Source: Clostridiisalibacter paucivorans DSM 22131 (GTDB lineage: Bacteria; Bacillota; Clostridia; Tissierellales; Clostridiisalibacteraceae). Taken from it: a stretch of 64,000 nucleotides of DNA. The notes beneath the pieces were generated by a model. That model was given only the letters and a program-made list of their open reading frames with translations, was not told the DNA's origin and searched no databases. Shown here piece after piece: positions 54,233 to 62,297 of this stretch (its first letter is position 1; the number at the start of each line of letters is the position of its first letter). The translations under genes and the position numbers were made by a program. The stretch covers positions 78,690-142,689 of the forward strand of contig NZ_JHVL01000003.1 in NCBI RefSeq assembly GCF_000620125.1. The letters are read 5' to 3'.

Positions 54233-54523
54233 TCAAAATAATATAGTCCTTATAATATCTAATGTAAGAAAAGCTAATATAGGAGAAAAGTCAAACATAC
54301 CAGTATTTATTCCCAGTTTATATATGAGGGTCCTAAAGGGCATAAGTAACGGTTCCGTTATTTGGTACAAAAATCTCAAAATTGGATTCCTTAAATCTCT
54401 TATAATGAACGATACAAAAATTCTAGCTATAATTAAAAGTTTCAATATATATATAAATAAGTCCACTGCTCTTATCAATATTAGTCTATTAAATATCAAC
54501 TCAATTCTCACCTCTTGTTTCAT
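54233..54523 (-). CDS. yggT: YggT family membrane protein (YlmG)
   Basis: A 96-residue membrane protein with two hydrophobic helices (about 11-36 and 70-95) and the family motif RNPILRFLYQITEPLLMPFR between them. YggT/YlmG proteins affect septum or nucleoid organisation; the mechanism is unclear. Its ATG directly follows the sepF TAA with no gap, so translation is coupled. Confidence 0.93.
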   Translation of the reverse strand: MKQEVRIELIFNRLILIRAVDLFIYILKLLIIARIFVSFIIRDLRNPILRFLYQITEPLLMPFRTLIYKLGINTGMFDFSPILAFLTLDIIRTILF

Positions 54524-54967
54524 TTATTTCCAGTTAAATATACCCTTAGTCTTTATCTCTTCTTTGATTCTTCCATCTATTTCCACATTACTTGGAGCCA
54601 ATACAAATATATCCTTAGTTATTTTTTGAATGGTTCCTTCTAAAGCATATACTGCTCCATTCATAAAATCAAAAACCTTTCTCTTTACTTCAGATTCTAA
54701 ATTCTGCAAATTAATAACTACAGGTTTTCTACTTTTTAGATCCTCTACTATCTTTGTAGTATCTTCATATCTTGATGGTTGATGTATAGCTAATCTTATA
54801 TTGGTATTAGTGTGTATATTAACTATTTTCTTATCTTTTATTCTTTTTTCTGATATAGAGTCAATATCTTCGGGTACATTAGAATAAGTATCTTCAAACT
54901 CTTCATCCAAATCATCCAAACCAATAAAATATTTCACTTTGTTCATTAATTTTGACTTATTTGACAT
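54524..54967 (-). CDS. sepF: Cell-division protein SepF
   Basis: SepF anchors FtsZ to the membrane and forms rings at the septum. The 147-residue protein has an N-terminal amphipathic helix (NKVKYFIGL), an acidic linker (about 15-45) and the C-terminal SepF domain (about 60-145) with HQPSRYEDTTKIVEDLKSR-like strand, VINLQNLE and FMNGAVYALEGTIQKI. It is stop-to-start adjacent to yggT. Confidence 0.95.
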   Translation of the reverse strand: MSNKSKLMNKVKYFIGLDDLDEEFEDTYSNVPEDIDSISEKRIKDKKIVNIHTNTNIRLAIHQPSRYEDTTKIVEDLKSRKPVVINLQNLESEVKRKVFDFMNGAVYALEGTIQKITKDIFVLAPSNVEIDGRIKEEIKTKGIFNWK

Positions 54968-54979
54968 TTTCCATCCCCC

Positions 54980-55675
54980 TTAATATATTCTTTCCCCAAA
55001 TAAGGCTGTCCCTATTCTAACCATATTTGCTCCTTCTTCAATGGCTATTTCATAATCGTTGGTCATCCCCATAGACAAATACTTCATTTCTACTCCCTTA
55101 TAATCCTTCTTTTCAACCTCTTGAGATAATTCTCTAAGCTGTTTAAAGACACCTCTTACATCTTCTGGATCTTCAGCATAAGGAGCTATAGTCATGAGGC
55201 CCTTTATATTTATTCTGTCATATTCTAATAAAGATTCTATAAATGTTATTACTTCTCCTTCTTTTAATCCAAATTTACTTTCTTCTTCTGCAATATTAAC
55301 TTGTATCAACGCATTTATTGATGTATCTTCTTTCTTACATCTCTTTTGTAATTCTTTAGCTAAAGACAATCTATCTAAAGAATGGATTAAGTCAACTTTT
55401 TCAACTATATACTTTACCTTATTGGTTTGAAGATGCCCTATAAGATGAAGAACACTATCATCATCTTCCCTTATAGTATCATATTTCTTTTGTATTTCTT
55501 GTACTCGGTTTTCTCCAATATTTTTTATTCCCAGTTCCAATGCATCTCTAACTACATCCTCATTGACAGTCTTGGTAACTCCTATTAATGTAATATCCTC
55601 TGGTTTTCTCCCAGCTCGTCTAGCTGCATTATTTATATTTTCTAACACTTGCTCAAAGTTTTTTTGTAAATCCAC
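54980..55675 (-). CDS. yggS: PLP homeostasis protein YggS/YlmE
   Basis: A pyridoxal-phosphate-binding TIM-barrel protein (COG0325) that buffers free PLP. The 231-residue protein has the PLP lysine in ITLIGVTKTVN (about 35), NIGENRVQEI, HLIGHLQTNKVKYIV, LIQVNIAEEESKFGL and SMGMTNDYEIAIEEGANMVRIG. Start GTG 55675 follows GGAGG. It lies 12 bp before sepF, the usual ylmE-sepF order. Confidence 0.95.
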   Translation of the reverse strand: MDLQKNFEQVLENINNAARRAGRKPEDITLIGVTKTVNEDVVRDALELGIKNIGENRVQEIQKKYDTIREDDDSVLHLIGHLQTNKVKYIVEKVDLIHSLDRLSLAKELQKRCKKEDTSINALIQVNIAEEESKFGLKEGEVITFIESLLEYDRINIKGLMTIAPYAEDPEDVRGVFKQLRELSQEVEKKDYKGVEMKYLSMGMTNDYEIAIEEGANMVRIGTALFGERIY

Positions 55676-55688
55676 AAATAAAACCTCC

Positions 55689-56975
55689 TTAATTAACTAC
55701 ATCCATTTCTCTTACTTCATCACTATCGATAATTATTTGATCATATAAAAGTAATGTTTGTATCTTATCAACCTCACCTTCAGTTTTTTCCTTTATTATA
55801 TATCCTTCTTTCACTATAGCATATTTATCATCTTCTGCAACAATCTCTATAGGCCTAAATTTAATCAAATTACTTACATTTTTTGTGTAAACACCTTTAA
55901 TTCCATTGCGATGGTCTATAGCACTATTGGGTACCTTTAACCCTTGAGAACGGTTCAAAATTATGGTCACATCCATGTATCTTTTATCATAATAATCATT
56001 GAATTCTTCATTAAACTTAAATATAACTACCATATGATCCTTCCCATTATTAACTTTTACTACCTTGCCTTTTATAGGTTTTTTTTCAGTTCCAAAACTA
56101 ATTAAAAAACTCTTTTTAGTCTCTATATCCTTTTCGTATTCATTATCAATCTTAACCATCAAATACCATTCATAATTATTTATAATTTTATATATAGGAT
56201 GTCCATATTTAACAGTTTCTATAGTACTATTGTCTATGGCATCTCCTTCTATATAATTAAATTTATCTGGGGTTATGTCTAATATCCCTTGAGGAGTATA
56301 TATATTCTCCAGACCGTCTATCTTATAGCTAATAACTCCTGGTATCTGAGAATAATAAATATCTTGGGTATCATTCAACTTTTTCAACAGATTTTCTTTC
56401 TCTTTAGATAATCTATTTATAGTTTCTTTCACTATACCCTTCTCACCGGTCAATTTCATTTGTTTATCTGATTTTACTGCAAGTATACTCTTTAGTTCAG
56501 ATAATTTATCATACTCTTCATTTATAGTTGAATCCCTTATTTCTTCAACTATACCAGAGATATCATTGGTATTTTTACTGATGTCTCTTTTAAATAATTT
56601 TTTAGATATATTGCCTTCCTTTAATTTTTCTATTTTATTATCAATACTTTCTATCCTTTTCTCTAAACCATCATCATGTAAGGACTGAACTATGCTTGAT
56701 ATCTTTATCCCTGCCCCTGCCCTTTGTCCTTCATCAATATATCTTTCTATACTACCTGCTATTTGAGATTTATATACCTTTTCATCTCTTACAATTATTC
56801 CTTTAGTTTTAACCAATTTTTCAATGGTGCCATAGTCCAAGGTCATAGTATCAGAATTAGACGCATATAACACAGGTATAAATCTAAACCCCATATATAC
56901 CATTACTATAAAAATCATTATCATCCTTATTTTCTTTCTACGATGCCGTTTTTTTTTCCTATCTATTTTTGTCAT
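55689..56975 (-). CDS. HlyD-like membrane-fusion/adaptor protein
   Basis: A 428-residue secretion-adaptor-like protein. A very basic N-terminus (TKIDRKKKRHRRKKIR) precedes one membrane helix (about 19-38). The extracellular part has a split biotinyl-lipoyl-like segment (GIIVRDEKVYKSQIAG, AGAGIKISSIVQS; and YSQIPGVISYKIDGLE), a coiled coil (about 105-210) and C-terminal beta domains. No transporter gene is adjacent. Its position at the head of the yggS-sepF cluster recurs in Clostridia (from memory) and hints at a cell-envelope/division role. ATG 56975 has a GGTG site. Confidence 0.78.
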   Translation of the reverse strand: MTKIDRKKKRHRRKKIRMIMIFIVMVYMGFRFIPVLYASNSDTMTLDYGTIEKLVKTKGIIVRDEKVYKSQIAGSIERYIDEGQRAGAGIKISSIVQSLHDDGLEKRIESIDNKIEKLKEGNISKKLFKRDISKNTNDISGIVEEIRDSTINEEYDKLSELKSILAVKSDKQMKLTGEKGIVKETINRLSKEKENLLKKLNDTQDIYYSQIPGVISYKIDGLENIYTPQGILDITPDKFNYIEGDAIDNSTIETVKYGHPIYKIINNYEWYLMVKIDNEYEKDIETKKSFLISFGTEKKPIKGKVVKVNNGKDHMVVIFKFNEEFNDYYDKRYMDVTIILNRSQGLKVPNSAIDHRNGIKGVYTKNVSNLIKFRPIEIVAEDDKYAIVKEGYIIKEKTEGEVDKIQTLLLYDQIIIDSDEVREMDVVN

Positions 56976-57029
56976 ATATATCACCATAATATAATATTTT
57001 ATAATAAATATTTCACACTTATTAAACTA

Positions 57030-57058
57030 TATATACATTACTACTATAAAAATATCAA
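57030..57058 (-). promoter_or_regulatory. Possible promoter of the HlyD-like gene
   Basis: TTGATA (57058-57053), 17 bp, TATATA (57035-57030) on the minus strand, about 55 nt upstream of the ATG. The area is very A/T-rich. Confidence 0.4.
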
Positions 57059-57125
57059 TTATAAAATCTACTCACTTAATATATTTCTTCATCAACATTT
57101 ATTTCCCTTTTTTATTTGTAACTTT

Positions 57126-57506
57126 TCAAAAAAATCTACCATATTTACTTACTAATTTAACTTTTTTTATTCTATTGACTTTTAATTTCTCAATTTTATC
57201 ACTATGGGTTACTATAATCAATGAATTGTCCTTTTTAATAGCACCTATAACAATTCCATAAAAGTTTTTATCTCCAAATAAAGTTACCTTTACTTCATCC
57301 CCAGTTTTCATTCTTATGCCACCTAATAAAAACTCTTTTAAATCTGTTTTATCTATATGATCCTGTGTAACCGCTTTTTTATCTATAAGTATTATATTTT
57401 TTGAAAGGTAAAGTTTTTCTTTAATAACTACAAAAACGTATCCACATAAACTTACAACTAACAACATTATAAAAATTATTTCTATATAATAAATAATTTC
57501 AAACAT
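57126..57506 (-). CDS. Small single-pass membrane protein (unrecognised)
   Basis: A 126-residue protein I do not recognise. One membrane helix (about 5-30, YYIEIIFIMLLVVSLCGYVFVV) is followed by a basic cytosolic or external region and a beta-rich domain (KTGDEVKVTLFGDKNFYGIV, NSLIIVTHSDKIEKLKV) that looks like a small SH3/Sm-type barrel. ATG 57506 follows AGGAGCAGTGG. It lies upstream of the HlyD-like gene with a 150-bp gap. It ends with a basic GRFF tail. Alternative: the terminal part of a larger envelope system. Confidence 0.6.
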   Translation of the reverse strand: MFEIIYYIEIIFIMLLVVSLCGYVFVVIKEKLYLSKNIILIDKKAVTQDHIDKTDLKEFLLGGIRMKTGDEVKVTLFGDKNFYGIVIGAIKKDNSLIIVTHSDKIEKLKVNRIKKVKLVSKYGRFF

Positions 57507-57632
57507 AAACACCACTGCTCCTTAAACTATTATACTATATCATAGTTTTTAGTATAACATAAAAGATGTATATAGAAAATATTTAAATAGCTATAATGTC
57601 CTATGGCTGCCAAAATATAATAGTCTATAAAA

Positions 57633-57683
57633 TAAGGGGCTATATGTATATGTATAATTAATATACATTACATATAACCCCTT
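57633..57683 (-). terminator. Terminator after the AGCS symporter gene
   Basis: AAGGGG...CCCCTT outer arms with long inner TATATGTAATGTATA pairing form a hairpin of about 20 bp, followed by ATTTTATAG on the minus strand. It lies about 70 bp after the symporter stop. Confidence 0.8.
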
Positions 57684-57754
57684 TATAATAATTATATTAT
57701 TTATTTCAAACTATTATGATACATCTTTACATTAATTTATCTATAAACTTTTAA

Positions 57755-59176
57755 CTATCCCAAATAATCACTTGTTACAGTAGACTTACTCCTTACCTTT
57801 TCTTCTTTATTACTCAATCCAGAGTCATATTCCTTAACCATCTTAAAAACCAATGGACTAAGAGCCAATAACCCTATTAAATTTGGCAGAGCCATTAGTC
57901 CATTAAACATATCCGATATACTCCAAACTGTTTCTAAAGAAGTTATAGCTCCTACAAAAGTCAATATTACCCACGCCCATTTATAAATCTCTGTAGATTT
58001 TAATCCTCCTATATATTCCATGCATTTAGAACCATAATAATACCATCCAAGTATAGTGGAAAATGAAAAAAAGATTAGCCCAATAGCTATTATATAACCG
58101 CCTATACCAGGAAGTAATGTATCAAATGCTGTAGTTGTCAATTTAGCTCCGTCTAAATTGCCTTCTATTAACATAATGCCTGATTTTTTCATATTTACCA
58201 GCCCTGAAGTCAATATAACTAATGCTGTTATTGTACATACTAATATAGTATCAATAAATGCCCCTAATGAAGCAATAAAGCCTTCAGTAACTGGATTTTC
58301 ATTTTTAGAAGCTGCATGGGCTATAGGTGCACTACCTAACCCTGCTTCATTTGAAAATACACCTCTAGCTACACCGAATCTAATCACACTACCAATTAAT
58401 CCTCCGCTTACTGCTGTTCCAGTAAATGCGTTTTGAAAAATCAATTTAAATGCTATTGGCAACATCTCAACATTGCTTAATATTGCTACAATTGCACCTC
58501 CAATATATAAGATAGACATAGCAGGGACTATCTTTTCTGTTACCTTTCCTATATTTTTTATACCACCTATAATTACTAATGCAGTAAATACAGCTATGAT
58601 AATGCCAGTTATGAATGGTTTAATTCCAAATGTTAACTCCACAGACTCTGAGACAGCGTTTGCCTGTACCATATTTCCTATACCAAAAGAAGCTATAAGA
58701 CCAAATAATGCAAATAACCATCCCAACCATTCTACATTAATTCCATATCTATCTTTTATTCCTCTTCCTATATAATACATAGGTCCACCAGATTTTTCTC
58801 CTTTATCATTAGTAATTCTATACTTTATAGCAAGCAATCCTTCAGAAAATTTCGTAGCTCCTCCAAATGCTCCACTTACCCACATCCAAAATATAGCACC
58901 AGGTCCTCCCAATGCTATTGCCGAAGCAACACCAACAATATTTCCTGTACCTATTGTCGCTGCCAGTGATGTCATAAGGGCTTGAAAAGAACTTATATCA
59001 CCTTCACTTTTCTCGTCCTTAGAAAAAACATATTTAATAGCATCACCTAATTTTCTGAACTGAACAAGCTTTGTACCAAAACTTAAATAAATACCTGTAC
59101 CTACTAATAATACTACTGTAGCAGGGCCCCAAACTACTTTTGCCCCTTTAGCAAAAAAATGTGCAAAAAAGTCCAT
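57755..59176 (-). CDS. Alanine/glycine/glutamine:cation symporter (AGCS family)
   Basis: A 473-residue sodium:amino-acid symporter with about 11 membrane helices. It has the family motifs ATIGTGNIVGVASAIALGGPGAIFWMW (about 72-98 region), GGPMYYIGRG, and GVFSNEAGLGSAPIAHAA. The substrate cannot be fixed from sequence: family members carry Ala, Gly or Gln. In Bacillus the AGCS protein GlnT is the target of the GlnK/GlnL system, and here a GlnK/GlnL-type pair lies directly upstream, which favours glutamine. ATG 59176 follows GGGAGG. Confidence 0.93.
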   Translation of the reverse strand: MDFFAHFFAKGAKVVWGPATVVLLVGTGIYLSFGTKLVQFRKLGDAIKYVFSKDEKSEGDISSFQALMTSLAATIGTGNIVGVASAIALGGPGAIFWMWVSGAFGGATKFSEGLLAIKYRITNDKGEKSGGPMYYIGRGIKDRYGINVEWLGWLFALFGLIASFGIGNMVQANAVSESVELTFGIKPFITGIIIAVFTALVIIGGIKNIGKVTEKIVPAMSILYIGGAIVAILSNVEMLPIAFKLIFQNAFTGTAVSGGLIGSVIRFGVARGVFSNEAGLGSAPIAHAASKNENPVTEGFIASLGAFIDTILVCTITALVILTSGLVNMKKSGIMLIEGNLDGAKLTTTAFDTLLPGIGGYIIAIGLIFFSFSTILGWYYYGSKCMEYIGGLKSTEIYKWAWVILTFVGAITSLETVWSISDMFNGLMALPNLIGLLALSPLVFKMVKEYDSGLSNKEEKVRSKSTVTSDYLG

Positions 59177-59264
59177 ATTTTTACCTCCCTAATTTTTAAA
59201 TCAATTAGAGTATAAAATATAGGCTTCAAAAAACTACAAATTGCTTAATATATTCTGAAAATTT

Positions 59265-60110
59265 CTAATTGTTTATATTTTCACAATATAGGATTAATCC
59301 CTTTATGAACTTCATTATATTTACAGACCCTCCTCTATTAACTTTTCCCCGTATATAATCCATTTCCTTCTTAACCTGCTCAAATTTAAATAGGCTACTG
59401 GAATATTCAACAAATATTTCATTCATATAGTCTTCAACACCCAAATTGGCTATATTAGACATGGCTATAGCAATAGTCCTTCTCATCCTCTGCTCCATAG
59501 ATTTTGGATTTTTTGAAAATTCCTTACAAAGCCCTCTTAAGGTTACTCTAGTAAAATTCAAATTATTTTCTACAATGTATCTGCATATGTCAATTATATC
59601 TTTGCTGCCCTTTTCTCCAATTATACCCAACCTCATAAGTACATTCTTAATACATTGTTCACAAAATTCTTCAGACTTTTCCTCTCTATTTAAATCCTTC
59701 TTTCTTTGAAATATAAATTGTAGCTCATCTATTACTCTATCTATCTTTATTCTTTCCTGTACCTTTTTTATAATACTCTCTACTTCCAAAGCATTAACCG
59801 GTTTATATATATAATATTCAACGCCATACTTGTAAGCCCTACCAACCATATCCTTTGACGATACTTGTGAAATCATTATAAATTCCATCTGTGGAAAAAC
59901 CTTTTTTAGATCTCTTACTATTGTTATACCATCCATTCCAGGCATTAAAAGGTCTACAATAACCAAATCAGGATTTAATTCTACAATTTTTTCATATCCC
60001 TTTTCTCCATCGATGTCTTCACCTATTACTGTACCTAAATCTCTATCATTAATAATTTTCTTAATTATCCTAATTACATTTTTGTCGTCATCTAGTATGA
60101 AAATTTTCAT
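59265..60110 (-). CDS. Response regulator with YcbB (GlnL-type) DNA-binding domain
   Basis: A 281-residue regulator. The receiver domain (about 1-120) has the acidic pair in LDDD (7-9), phosphoacceptor D53 in VIVDLLMPGMDG, and the Lys in YIYKP. The C-terminal half (about 150-270) has the YcbB-type output with NFTRVTLRGLCKEF and SKNPKSMEQRMRRTIAIA, as in Bacillus GlnL, which activates glutaminase and glutamine transport. It starts 3 bp after the kinase gene and precedes the AGCS symporter. Confidence 0.85.
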   Translation of the reverse strand: MKIFILDDDKNVIRIIKKIINDRDLGTVIGEDIDGEKGYEKIVELNPDLVIVDLLMPGMDGITIVRDLKKVFPQMEFIMISQVSSKDMVGRAYKYGVEYYIYKPVNALEVESIIKKVQERIKIDRVIDELQFIFQRKKDLNREEKSEEFCEQCIKNVLMRLGIIGEKGSKDIIDICRYIVENNLNFTRVTLRGLCKEFSKNPKSMEQRMRRTIAIAMSNIANLGVEDYMNEIFVEYSSSLFKFEQVKKEMDYIRGKVNRGGSVNIMKFIKGLILYCENINN

Positions 60111-60113
60111 TTA

Positions 60114-61373
60114 TTATTCCTCCAATTCTGATTTTGGAATAGATAATTTAAATATTGTGCCTCTGCCCTTTGTTGAAGTAACGTATATATTACCACTTAA
60201 ATGGATTTCAACTATATCTTTTACAAGGCTTAATCCCAATCCCCTATTAACTTCTCCAGTGGAATAATCAATCTTAGTTGAATATCCTGGAGAAAAAATA
60301 TTAGATAACTCATCTCCACTTACACCACAACCAGTATCTTTGATTTTAAATATATGGACATTATTATCTATTTCATGTGTAAAAACAATATTGCCCTTAT
60401 CTTCAATTGCATCTATAGAATTCATAATAATATTCCTAAATATAGACATTAAATAGTAATGTTTCTCTGTATAGAAATCTCCACTAAATTGGAAATTCAT
60501 TTCTATATTCTTTTTCCTATATCTTATTTCTCCTTCCATACTTTCTTTGAGAATCAATAATAATTCATGGAAATACATTCCACTATCATCAGATTTATTG
60601 ACAATTATTTCTTCTATACCTCTAACTACCAAGCCATACTCTTTTTTTATTTCATGAACATCCTTTGATATCTCCAAAGATCTATTTCCCCAACTCTCTT
60701 TTTCCTCATCATTTAGAATCTTTATAAATAATTCATAACAATTAGACATCACTTTTTCTATATTCTCCATATTTTTCTCCATCCAATATACCTCTGTCTT
60801 AAGTCTTGAAGTTAACCAGAGAAGCTTTTTATATCTTTTTTCATGCTCCTCTTTTATTAAAAACATCCTATAGTATTTAAAACCTATAATTATTAATATA
60901 GCTAATCCACTTCTTATAAATGCTACAATTAATAGTGATTTTAATATATTCAAGTTATCAGCAAAAATATTCCTTCCAACACGAATAAATACTTCAAAAC
61001 TATTACATAAAAAGTCGTTTGCCAAAAATATAAAAAACATTTGGTTCATGGATATTGAACCCAAAAAATATTTTATTACAAAAAAAAATATTCCATAAAG
61101 AATATAAAATGAAACCTCTGGAAAAAAAAGTACTAGACCCTCTTCAACCCCTCCTCCACTTAAAATGAAAGCTAAAAGTCTAAAGAAATAAAGACCTACT
61201 CCTGAATATATACCTAAAAAAATAGAGTTTATATCCCTATATACATATATTAGGACAGGAAATAAAACACCTGCAAAAGAAAATCTAAAATTTGATATGC
61301 TGAAATTCACATATAGACTTGATGCTAATCCAACTAAAATTATTATTGAAACTAAATTTTTTCTTTTGTACAT
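60114..61373 (-). CDS. Membrane sensor histidine kinase (GlnK/YcbA-like)
   Basis: A 419-residue sensor kinase. Five or six membrane helices fill residues about 8-168 with no large external domain. A cytosolic region follows with the probable phospho-accepting H240 in EISKDVHEIKKEYG and a C-terminal HATPase domain (N box FRNIIMNSIDAI, G1 DTGCGVSGDE, F box SPGYSTK, G2 RGLGLSLVKDI). The layout matches the YcbA/GlnK kinases paired with YcbB/GlnL regulators. ATG 61373 follows AAGGTGG. Confidence 0.85.
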   Translation of the reverse strand: MYKRKNLVSIIILVGLASSLYVNFSISNFRFSFAGVLFPVLIYVYRDINSIFLGIYSGVGLYFFRLLAFILSGGGVEEGLVLFFPEVSFYILYGIFFFVIKYFLGSISMNQMFFIFLANDFLCNSFEVFIRVGRNIFADNLNILKSLLIVAFIRSGLAILIIIGFKYYRMFLIKEEHEKRYKKLLWLTSRLKTEVYWMEKNMENIEKVMSNCYELFIKILNDEEKESWGNRSLEISKDVHEIKKEYGLVVRGIEEIIVNKSDDSGMYFHELLLILKESMEGEIRYRKKNIEMNFQFSGDFYTEKHYYLMSIFRNIIMNSIDAIEDKGNIVFTHEIDNNVHIFKIKDTGCGVSGDELSNIFSPGYSTKIDYSTGEVNRGLGLSLVKDIVEIHLSGNIYVTSTKGRGTIFKLSIPKSELEE

Positions 61374-61424
61374 TCATACCACCTTCAATATTAATTTTGA
61401 AGTTATAGTCTATTTTATATATTA

Positions 61425-61453
61425 ATTATACCATTTATGTGTATACAAGTGAA
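61425..61453 (-). promoter_or_regulatory. Extended -10 promoter of the kinase-regulator genes
   Basis: TTCACT (61453-61448), 17 bp, TGGTATAAT ending at 61425 on the minus strand, with a TG extension. It is about 50 nt upstream of the kinase ATG. Confidence 0.65.
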
Positions 61454-61501
61454 TTAATGACATATTTTTAACACAAAACATAAAAAACTTAAAAATAATA
61501 T

Positions 61502-61530
61502 TTGCAAAAGATTAAATTTTAATGTATAAT
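61502..61530 (+). promoter_or_regulatory. Promoter of tRNA-Pro
   Basis: TTGCAA (61502-61507), 17 bp, TATAAT (61525-61530), with the mature tRNA starting 22 bp after the -10 box. Confidence 0.85.
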
Positions 61531-61551
61531 GTACTTTGTTCAATAGATTAT

Positions 61552-61628
61552 CGGGATGTAGCGCAGCATGGTAGCGCACAAGTCTGGGGGACTTGGGGTC
61601 GCTGGTTCAAGTCCAGTCATCCCGACCA
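61552..61628 (+). tRNA. tRNA-Pro (anticodon GGG)
   Basis: A complete 77-nt cloverleaf. Acceptor arms CGGGATG and CATCCCG pair fully; D arm GCGC...GCGC; anticodon stem CAAGT/ACTTG with the loop CTGGGGG giving anticodon GGG; T arm GCTGG-TTCAAGT-CCAGT. CCA is encoded. It reads CCC/CCU codons. It has its own promoter just upstream. Confidence 0.96.
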
Positions 61629-61735
61629 TTTTTTATTTTTGTATACACTTGTAAGCTTGCAAAATAGCCATTCTTGATTTTGCTTTTTCTATACATTAGA
61701 CTATCTTTTGCTAAAAGTGGCACGAATGGCACGCA

Positions 61736-61765
61736 AAAAAGCTCTAGTTAATTCTAGGGCTTTTT
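61736..61765 (+). terminator. Terminator downstream of tRNA-Pro
   Basis: AAAAAGCTCTAG and CTAGGGCTTTTT arms (one G-U pair) with a 6-nt loop; the T-run continues ATTTTG. Confidence 0.75.
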
Positions 61766-61850
61766 ATTTTGTTTTAAAACCGTATATGCAAAATCCACCT
61801 ATATATAATGTAGGAATTTCTTCGACAAACACATAATTGATAAAAAAGGA

Positions 61851-61880
61851 GACATACCCTGATTTTATTTAGGGTATGTC
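61851..61880. terminator. Perfect 10-bp hairpin, possible terminator
   Basis: GACATACCCT and AGGGTATGTC with a 10-nt loop, followed by TTTATG on the plus strand and CTCCTTTTTT on the minus strand. It is not next to any gene I can support. Confidence 0.55.
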
Positions 61881-62056
61881 TTTATGCTTATAGTCCTCAT
61901 AGGTAATGTATAAACCATTACGATGCAGTAACTATCTCAATGTACAAAAATACCAACTCTACTTTTTTCTCTTAAACTTATTCGACATAATAATAAAAAA
62001 TCCTTCTAAATATAATAAATTTCTTTAATACAATAACTTTAATATCAAAAATCTAA

Positions 62057-62104
62057 TTGTTGTCGACCTCCAGGTTTTTTTGCACTACTGTAGGTCGACG
62101 ACAA
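62057..62104. repeat. Inverted repeat with GTCGAC arms
   Basis: TTGTTGTCGACCT (62057-62069) faces AGGTCGACGACAA (62092-62104), 12 of 13 bases pairing plus one G-U, around a 22-nt loop containing TTTTTTT. Its G+C-rich arms stand out in this A/T-rich spacer. It is single-copy in the window. Confidence 0.7.
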
Positions 62105-62266
62105 AATTGCAAATCTTACTTTCATTAATATTATTCTAGATATATATTATAAAACCTTTTAAAATTATATTATTGAGTAATTATTCAATCCTTTGTTTAT
62201 CGTATTCTTATAATTTATCCAATAAAAATAGAAAATCAGTAACTATTTCTAAACAATTTCTATATA

Positions 62267-62297
62267 ACAAAAAGCAGCCTATTATTAGGCCGCTTTT
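62267..62297 (-). terminator. Terminator after spoIVA
   Basis: AAAAGCGGCCTA and TAGGCTGCTTTT arms (one G-U) around a 4-nt loop, followed by TTGTTATATA on the minus strand; the stem touches the spoIVA stop codon. Confidence 0.85.

Larger units (their letters stand above)
61629..62266. other. Gene-free spacer after tRNA-Pro with hairpins and a possible integrase-tail remnant
   Basis: About 640 bp without a convincing gene. It contains, in order: a short plus-strand frame ending AKSGTNGTQKSSS with a stop at about 61748-61750, whose wording resembles the tail of some tyrosine integrases; a terminator at 61736-61765; a hairpin at 61851-61880 preceded by AAAAAAGGAG; and a GTCGAC-containing inverted repeat at 62057-62104. 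The rest is plain A/T-rich DNA. No second copy of the tRNA 3' end, which would mark an attachment site, is visible. Confidence 0.5.

Noticed and set aside
62057..62104. CRISPR repeat unit
   Set aside because: Single copy, no spacers, no cas genes in the window.
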